DNA of 57,424 nucleotides from Microbispora amethystogenes (GTDB lineage: Bacteria > Actinomycetota > Actinomycetes > Streptosporangiales > Streptosporangiaceae): positions 1 to 57,424 of the forward strand of contig NZ_BOOB01000005.1 in NCBI RefSeq assembly GCF_016863015.1, in the 5' to 3' direction. The notes under the pieces were generated by a model. It did no database searches, was not told the DNA's origin, and saw only the letters and a program-made list of their open reading frames with translations. Positions 52,819 through 57,424 of this stretch are shown piece by piece; position 1 is the stretch's first letter; every line of letters starts with the position of its first letter. Made by a program: the position numbers and the translations under genes.

Positions 52819-53652
52819 TCATTTTCCGATTCCGTCGGCGAGGCCCTTGACGATGTACCGCTGGCCGGCGAAGAACAGCAGCACCACCGGGACGGCGGCG
52901 ATCGTCATGCCGGCGAAGACGACGGGGAAGTCGGTGCCGTGCTTGCTCATCAGGCTCATCAGGCCGACGGGAAGAGTCTGCACGCCGGCGCCGCTGGTGA
53001 ACACCATCGCGAAGAGATACTCGTTCCAGGCGAACAGGATGTGCAGCAGGACCGTCGAGACGATGATCGGCTTGCACATCGGGAGGGTGATCCGCCAGAA
53101 CGCGGTCCACCGCCCGCAGCCGTCCATCTCCGCCGCCTCGTCCACCTCGCGCGGCAGGTCCAGCATGTACGCCCGGATGAGGAACGTGGTGAACGGCACC
53201 CGGAAGGCCGTGTAGAGGATGAGCAGCGCCCAGAAGCTGTTGTACAACCCCATGGACTGGAACATCTTGACCAGCGGGACCAGCGCCACGCTCGGGGCGA
53301 GCATCAGCCCGCCCAGGATGACGCCGGTGACCGCCTTGCCGAACGGGATGGCCACCCGGGTCAGCCCGTACGCCGCCCACGCGCTGAAGAAGACCGTCGT
53401 GACGGTCGACGTCACGGTGACCAGGATGCTGGTCGTGAGGTAGTTGCTGACCCCGCGGTTCCACGCCTTCTGGTAGCTGTCGAAGCTCCACTGGGAGGGC
53501 AGCGCGAAGGGGTTGCCGAAGATCTCGCTGTTGGTCTTGAACCCGTTGACCAGCATCCACAGCAGCGGATAGACCACCACCACGGCGAGGCAGAGCAGGA
53601 ACGACCACAGCAACAGGCGGGCGATCACCCCGAGGAAGCCGACGCGACTCAC
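52819..53652 (-). CDS. Carbohydrate ABC transporter permease (MalG/FrlM type)
   Basis: A 277-residue inner-membrane permease with six membrane segments and the cytoplasmic EAA loop EVDEAAEMDGCGRWTAFWRI, followed by TLPMCKPIIVSTVLLHILFA, which docks the shared ATPase. No ATPase gene is in this operon, so an MsiK-type multi-operon ATPase probably serves it. GTG at 53652 overlaps the preceding permease stop by 4 bp; GTG at 53655 is an alternative. Confidence 0.92.
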   Translation of the reverse strand: MSRVGFLGVIARLLLWSFLLCLAVVVVYPLLWMLVNGFKTNSEIFGNPFALPSQWSFDSYQKAWNRGVSNYLTTSILVTVTSTVTTVFFSAWAAYGLTRVAIPFGKAVTGVILGGLMLAPSVALVPLVKMFQSMGLYNSFWALLILYTAFRVPFTTFLIRAYMLDLPREVDEAAEMDGCGRWTAFWRITLPMCKPIIVSTVLLHILFAWNEYLFAMVFTSGAGVQTLPVGLMSLMSKHGTDFPVVFAGMTIAAVPVVLLFFAGQRYIVKGLADGIGK

Positions 53653-54536
53653 CACTCCACCCTTCTCCTGCGGGCGACCCACAGCTGTGCGACGGCGATG
53701 GCGAGCGTGACCACGAAGATGACCGTCGCGATCGCGGCCGCGTAGCCGAAGTCGTTGCGGACGAAGCCGCTGCGGTACAGCCAGGTGCCCAGCACCTGGG
53801 TCGAGTTGTTCGGCCCGCCTCCGGTCATGACCATGACCTCGTTGAACACCTGGAACGCCCCCGAGATCGTGACCATGATCATCACGCCGGTCATCTCGCG
53901 TACCAGGGGAAGGGTCACGTGGAAGAAGCGGCGGACGGGCCCGGTGCCGTCGATCGCCGCGGCCTGGTAGATCTCGCGCGGGATGCGCTGGATCGCGACC
54001 GCGAACAGCAGGGTCGAGTAGCCGAAGCCCTGCCACTGGCTCATCGCGATGATCGCCGGCATGGCCGTGCCCTCCTCGCCGAGCCACGAGTGCCGGAGCC
54101 CGCAGAGGCCCACCCCCTGCAGCAGGTGGTTGAGCACCCCGAGGTTGGGTTCGTAGATGAAGTAGAAGAGCAGGCCGGCCACGGTCAGCGAGATCGCGCT
54201 GGGGATGAAGTAGACGGCCCGCAGGGCGCGCGGCCACCGCTCGCTGCGCACGCCCTCGATGAGCGCCGCGAGCACGAGCGCGCCGAACACCTGGAACGCG
54301 ATCGACACCACCGTGTAGAGCACGTTGTTGCCGAGCGACTTCCAGAAGACCGGGTCGTCCACGAGCTTGCCGTAGTTGGCGAGCCCGACGTACTTCTGGC
54401 TCCCGCTGAAGATGTCCCACTTGAGCGTGCTGAACCCGAAGTTCTCCACCAGCGGGAAGTACACGAACACCCCGACCATCGCGAGGGCGGGGACCACCCA
54501 CGCGAGCCCGGCGGCCCGTCTGCTCATGGCGCGCAC
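53649..54536 (-). CDS. Carbohydrate ABC transporter permease (MalF/FrlN type)
   Basis: A 295-residue permease: WVVPALAMVGVFVYFPLVEN first segment, SLGNNVLYTVVSIAFQVFGA, EEGTAMPAIIAMSQWQGFGY, EAA loop EIYQAAAIDGTGPVRRFFHV, and final segments. GTG at 54536 has GGGAGG 8 nt upstream. It is 16 bp downstream of the solute-binding protein gene and coupled to the second permease. Subunit pair for import of a sugar or sugar conjugate. Confidence 0.92.
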   Translation of the reverse strand: MRAMSRRAAGLAWVVPALAMVGVFVYFPLVENFGFSTLKWDIFSGSQKYVGLANYGKLVDDPVFWKSLGNNVLYTVVSIAFQVFGALVLAALIEGVRSERWPRALRAVYFIPSAISLTVAGLLFYFIYEPNLGVLNHLLQGVGLCGLRHSWLGEEGTAMPAIIAMSQWQGFGYSTLLFAVAIQRIPREIYQAAAIDGTGPVRRFFHVTLPLVREMTGVMIMVTISGAFQVFNEVMVMTGGGPNNSTQVLGTWLYRSGFVRNDFGYAAAIATVIFVVTLAIAVAQLWVARRRRVEW

Positions 54537-54552
54537 CGGCCTGCCCTCCCGG

Positions 54553-55878
54553 CTACTTCGCCGCGGCCGAGGCCTGGCGCACGCTGTCGAGCACCTGCTC
54601 GGGGGTCCTGCTCCCGGTGATCAGCGCCTCGCCGCCGGACAGCCACGTGTCGGCGACCTCGGGGACGGTGACCGTGTCGAGCCACGCGGCCAGCTTCGGC
54701 GCCTTGTTGACGAGCTCGATGCCCTCGTAGACCGCCTTGCTGGAGGTCTCGGGCGTGACGGCGCCGATGACCGTGCTGGGCTGGCCGTACGGCGGCGACG
54801 AGAGCACCTGGGCGTTCTTCGTGCTCGTGACGAACTTCATGAAGTCGATGGCGAGCGGGACGCGCGGCGAGGCGGCGTTGACGAGATAGCCCTCGGGAGA
54901 GCCCTCGACGATCGACGGGTCGCCGGCCGCGCCCTGCGGCGCCGGGAGCTGGAAGATCCCGAAGTCGTCGGGGTCGAGCTTGCCCTTGGCCGTCTCGTTG
55001 TCGAACTCCAGGATCTCCTGGTAGTACATCGCGGACTTGCCGTCGGCGAACGCCTCCTGCGCGGAGGTGTACAGCACGCCGTTGGTGCCGCTCCTGGTGT
55101 CGGTGCAGGTGTCGACCAGGGTCTTGAACTGGCCGAGGGCCTTCGTGTAGCCGGGGTCGTCGAGCTTGGCCGTCTCCGGCTTGAGGTCCGCCTCGAAGGC
55201 CGCCGTCGGCACGTTGTACGCGAAGAGCTGCTGCAGGTAGTGCAGGGCCGGCCAGCCGTCCTTGTTGCCGAAGGAGATGGGCTCGTACCCGGCCTTGCGC
55301 AGCGCCGCGCAGCTTCCGATGAGCTCCTCGAACGTCTTCGGCACCTGGACCCCGGCCTTGGCGAAGGCGGCCTTGTTGTAGCCCATGAACTTGCCGTTGC
55401 CGTAGAGCGGGATGCCGTAGTTCTTGCCGTCGTAGGCGAAGGCCGACAGCGCGCCGGGGCTGAAGGTCTTGCCCCAGTCCGTGTCGGGGCCGATCACGCC
55501 GGTGAGGTCGGCCGCCCGGCCGCCGCGGACGAAGTTCTCGGCCCAGTTGCCGGTCCACGTGAAGTAGATGTCGGGAAGGGCGTTCGAGGCCGTGAGCGTC
55601 TTGGTCTTGTCCTTGATGCTCTGGTCGGTCTCCTGGATGAGCTGGATCTTCACGCCGGGATGGAGCTTCTCGTACTCCGCCGCCAGGTTCTCGAAGTAGG
55701 GCCCGGTGGGGTCTCCGGCGAACTTCGTCAGGATGCTCAGCGTGCCCGAGTATTCGGGGCTGGCGGCGGCGTCCGCCGCGGGAGCCTGGTCCGCCTGCCC
55801 GCCGCCGGTGCAGCCGGTCAGGACGAGCACCGACGTCCCGGCGAGTGCCGCGAACGCCGTCAGTGCACGAGGGCGCAT
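54553..55878 (-). CDS. Extracellular sugar-binding lipoprotein of the ABC importer
   Basis: A 441-residue family-1 solute-binding protein. Lipoprotein signal MRPRALTAFAALAG then VLVLTGC (Cys23), a short Ala-rich linker, and the binding lobe GTLSILTKFAGDPTGPYFEN, KLHPGVKIQLIQETDQ, PDIYFTWTGNWAENFVRGGR. The C-terminal lobe has AAGDPSIVEGSPEGYLVN. ATG with AAGGAAG. The frame remains open far upstream across the intergenic region, but that part is not coding. It is the first gene of the importer operon, with operator-like palindromes before it. Ligand: perhaps Amadori compounds by context only. Confidence 0.92.
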   Translation of the reverse strand: MRPRALTAFAALAGTSVLVLTGCTGGGQADQAPAADAAASPEYSGTLSILTKFAGDPTGPYFENLAAEYEKLHPGVKIQLIQETDQSIKDKTKTLTASNALPDIYFTWTGNWAENFVRGGRAADLTGVIGPDTDWGKTFSPGALSAFAYDGKNYGIPLYGNGKFMGYNKAAFAKAGVQVPKTFEELIGSCAALRKAGYEPISFGNKDGWPALHYLQQLFAYNVPTAAFEADLKPETAKLDDPGYTKALGQFKTLVDTCTDTRSGTNGVLYTSAQEAFADGKSAMYYQEILEFDNETAKGKLDPDDFGIFQLPAPQGAAGDPSIVEGSPEGYLVNAASPRVPLAIDFMKFVTSTKNAQVLSSPPYGQPSTVIGAVTPETSSKAVYEGIELVNKAPKLAAWLDTVTVPEVADTWLSGGEALITGSRTPEQVLDSVRQASAAAK

Positions 55879-56025
55879 GGGCTTCCTTTCTCTCGGGGGG
55901 TCTTCTCGAGGTCCTGTCTGGATCTCTTGGGGAGAGGAGGGACCGCCGGTGCCTGGGCACCCGAGATCCGCCGGGACGCGCTGCCGACACGACCCGTTCA
56001 TTGACGGGTGACTGTACAGAGCATG

Positions 56026-56039
56026 TGATACCGGTACCA
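56026..56039. promoter_or_regulatory. Operator-like site 1, TGATACCGGTACCA
   Basis: 14-bp palindrome with one mismatched pair, 148 bp before the sugar-binding protein start. It shares TGATACCGGT with the inverted site 2. The form suits a GntR- or LacI-type repressor; no regulator gene is in the window. Confidence 0.6.
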
Positions 56040-56181
56040 GACCCAAGCAAGAAGATTTTTTCTCCGCAGGCCCCTCAGCCTCTCCCACCCCGATAAAACA
56101 GCAGATCACAGGCCTATCATCCGCGAAATTCCCTCCCGGTGTTGACTCCCACCCGGCAGGTGTGCCAGCGTCACCTCTGCG

Positions 56182-56195
56182 TGAGACCGGTATCA
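56182..56195. promoter_or_regulatory. Operator-like site 2, TGAGACCGGTATCA
   Basis: The complement reads TGATACCGGTCTCA, matching site 1 over the first 10 bp. It lies 50 bp before the SIS gene start. Centre-to-centre distance to site 1 is 156 bp, close to 15 helical turns. Confidence 0.6.
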
Positions 56196-56244
56196 GGCAG
56201 GACGGCGCCCCGGTCCGCGGGCAATCCCGAAAGGACGCGAAAGC

Positions 56245-57246
56245 ATGCTCGGATTCAACGAGCCGGAATTCCTCTCCCAGATGGCGAGCGCGGTGGCGTT
56301 GCGGCCCCAGATCGAGGAACTCGTCGATCGGCTCGTGGACGAGGGATTCGACAACCTCTACCTGGTCGGCGCCGGCGGCACCTACGCGCAGATGTGGCCG
56401 TACGAGCGGCTGGCGCGGCAGCGCTCCACCTTCGACGTGCGCGCGGTCATCGCGGCGGAGCTCATCGCCGCGGGCGAGGCGTCGCTCGGCGAGCGCTCGG
56501 TGGCCGTCTTCACCTCGGCCTCCGGCACGACCGACGACACCGTGCGAGCCATCGACTACTGCAGGGCCAAGGGCGTCCACACGATCGGCATCACGGGTTA
56601 CCCCGACTCGCCCGTCGCGAAGAACGTGGACACCGTGCTGCTCACCGAGCCCAAGGCGTGGCCGTTCGACCCGCAGATGCTGATCCTCATGACCCGCCTG
56701 CTGTCCCGGCGAGGCGAGTTCGAGGGCTACGAGAAGCTCGCCGCCGAGCTCGACAAGCTCCCGCAGATCCTGCTGGAGGTGGCGAAGCAGACCGAGCCGG
56801 TCGCCGAGAGGTTCGCCGACGACCACAAGGACACCGGCTACTACTTCCTCATCGGCGGCGGCAACCTGTGGGCGTACGCCTACCTGTACTCCATGTGCAT
56901 CCTGGAGGAGATGCAGTGGCTGCGCACCACGCGGGTGCACAGCGCCGAGTTCTTCCACGGCTCGCTCGAACTGCTCGAAGAGGACACCAGCGTCATCGTC
57001 TTCCAGGGCGAGGACGAGGCGCGGGGGCTCACCGAGCGCGCGGCGAACTTCGCCAAGCGCATCTCCAAGGACGTCACGGTCTTCGACACCAAGGACTACC
57101 CGCTCGACGGGATCAGCCCCGAGTTCCGCGGGCTGCTCGGCCCGCTGGTCCACGACGTGGCGACGGGCCGCGTGAGCAAGCACCTGGAGAGGGTGCGCGA
57201 CCACTCCCTCGAACTGCGCCGGTACTACCGCGTCATGGACTACTGA
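56245..57246 (+). CDS. FrlB-like SIS-domain sugar isomerase/deglycase
   Basis: A 333-residue protein with two SIS domains (about 35-165 and 195-305): NLYLVGAGGTYAQMWPYERL, VFTSASGTTDDTVRAIDYCR, GGGNLWAYAYLYSMCILEEM, SAEFFHGSLELLEEDTSVI, ERAANFAKRISKDV, and the C-terminal RRYYRVMDY. The HGSLELLE block, the ERAANF block and the RRYY-x3-(D/E)Y end strongly recall FrlB, the fructoselysine-6-phosphate deglycase, rather than GlmS. CCCGAAAGGACG lies before the ATG. It is divergent from the importer operon with which it shares operator-like sites. A kinase (FrlD-like) would complete the pathway but is not visible here. Substrate unproven. Confidence 0.82.
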   Translation: MLGFNEPEFLSQMASAVALRPQIEELVDRLVDEGFDNLYLVGAGGTYAQMWPYERLARQRSTFDVRAVIAAELIAAGEASLGERSVAVFTSASGTTDDTVRAIDYCRAKGVHTIGITGYPDSPVAKNVDTVLLTEPKAWPFDPQMLILMTRLLSRRGEFEGYEKLAAELDKLPQILLEVAKQTEPVAERFADDHKDTGYYFLIGGGNLWAYAYLYSMCILEEMQWLRTTRVHSAEFFHGSLELLEEDTSVIVFQGEDEARGLTERAANFAKRISKDVTVFDTKDYPLDGISPEFRGLLGPLVHDVATGRVSKHLERVRDHSLELRRYYRVMDY

Positions 57247-57261
57247 CCGTCATTCCCCAAC

Positions 57262-57300
57262 CCGGGCCTCCGCCGTGCGCCGTGCACGCGCGGGGGCCCG
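57262..57300 (+). terminator. Possible GC hairpin after the SIS gene
   Basis: CGGGCC near 57263 can pair with GGCCCG near 57295, with an imperfect inner stem, 16 bp after the stop codon. Weak evidence. Confidence 0.3.
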
Positions 57301-57319
57301 CCCCACAGGAGCACGTCCC

Positions 57320-57424
57320 TTGACATCCTCCCCTCCCTGAAGGGACGGGATTCCGGCCGTCGCCGGTCGGGTTTCCTGCTTCACCACCGGTCGCCTCGTC
57401 CGAGAGGACTCTCGTTGAGGTCTT
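57320..57424 (-). mobile_element. End of an IS200/IS605-type (TnpB) element, truncated by the window
   Basis: TTGACATCCTCCCC at 57320 followed by a hairpin (57329-57338 with 57341-57350, one mismatch), then GGATTCC and TTTCCTGCTTC, is a layout I associate with the right end of IS200/IS605-family elements in actinomycetes, usually written in reverse as GGGGAGGATGTCAA. In that reading the tnpB gene lies to the right on the minus strand and this stretch holds the 3' part of its guide (omega) RNA. No transposase codons are in the window. Confidence 0.6.

Larger units (their letters stand above)
55879..56244. promoter_or_regulatory. Divergent promoter region of the importer and SIS genes
   Basis: A 366-bp non-coding gap, part of it AT-rich (56040-56120). 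It holds two inverted copies of a TGATACCGGT-based palindrome and TTGACT at 56140-56145, a possible -35 for the SIS gene. No gene is seen. Confidence 0.55.

Noticed and set aside
54553..57204. Long N-terminal extension of the sugar-binding protein across the SIS gene
   Set aside because: The lipoprotein signal and ribosome site fix the start at 55878; the upstream part is antisense to the SIS gene.

Overview
The window is a high-GC actinomycete chromosome segment. Many starts are GTG or rarer codons, genes are packed with 4-bp ATGA/GTGA overlaps, and several families are actinobacterial (DUF3017, DUF6350/PerM, FHA-HTH, PspC-fused kinases). A dimeric NADP isocitrate dehydrogenase, instead of the monomeric enzyme I associate with Streptomyces, together with the sucC-sucD-PerM-purN-purH-folD order, points to the Streptosporangiales. 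That placement is inference from gene content only.

Layout. 0-9.1 kb (core): a Ser/Thr kinase fused to an extracellular solute-binding domain, a stand-alone protein with a deaminase-like C-terminus, icd, citrate synthase with a DUF3017 membrane protein, an FHA-HTH regulator, and a divergent WYL regulator/DinB pair. 9.1-21.9 kb (island): a 12.1-kb block bounded by 338-bp direct repeats that differ at three positions. The repeats are copies of the 3' end of the lysyltransferase-like gene at 21540-23312. The block holds a secreted Rhs/YD-repeat giant of about 3,590 residues, an adjacent lipoprotein and almost nothing else. The Rhs C-terminal tail and the lipoprotein are built from the same cysteine-rich 19-23 residue repeat, which I do not recognise as a named family. 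The Rhs gene carries two TTA codons, one inside its signal peptide. This is the best candidate here for an undescribed system.

21.5-37 kb (core): lysyltransferase-like membrane protein, folD, an unannotated 55-residue membrane protein, purH, purN (apparently starting at CTG), an oxidoreductase/MerR pair with a MerR-type promoter, the PerM-like protein, sucD-sucC, a B12-binding mutase subunit, an exported LppX/LprG-like protein and the PcrA helicase. 37-48 kb: PIG-L deacetylase, a first two-component system, a CPBP protease, a lipoprotein zinc metallopeptidase, a GCS2-type ligase, and a PspC-fused histidine kinase/regulator pair divergent from a PspC protein across a perfect 20-bp palindrome.

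48-52 kb: a PadR regulator that may be leaderless, with a perfect 24-bp palindrome 2 bp before its ATG, followed by translationally coupled MacB/FtsX-type ABC genes. 52-57.3 kb: a sugar ABC importer, an epimerase-like TIM-barrel protein and a divergent FrlB-like SIS protein, resembling an Amadori-compound (fructosamine) uptake and breakdown locus; the shared intergenic region carries a pair of inverted operator-like palindromes. The last 105 bases look like the end of an IS200/IS605 (TnpB) element whose body lies outside the window. Identifications rest on motif recognition and general knowledge; no database search was run.
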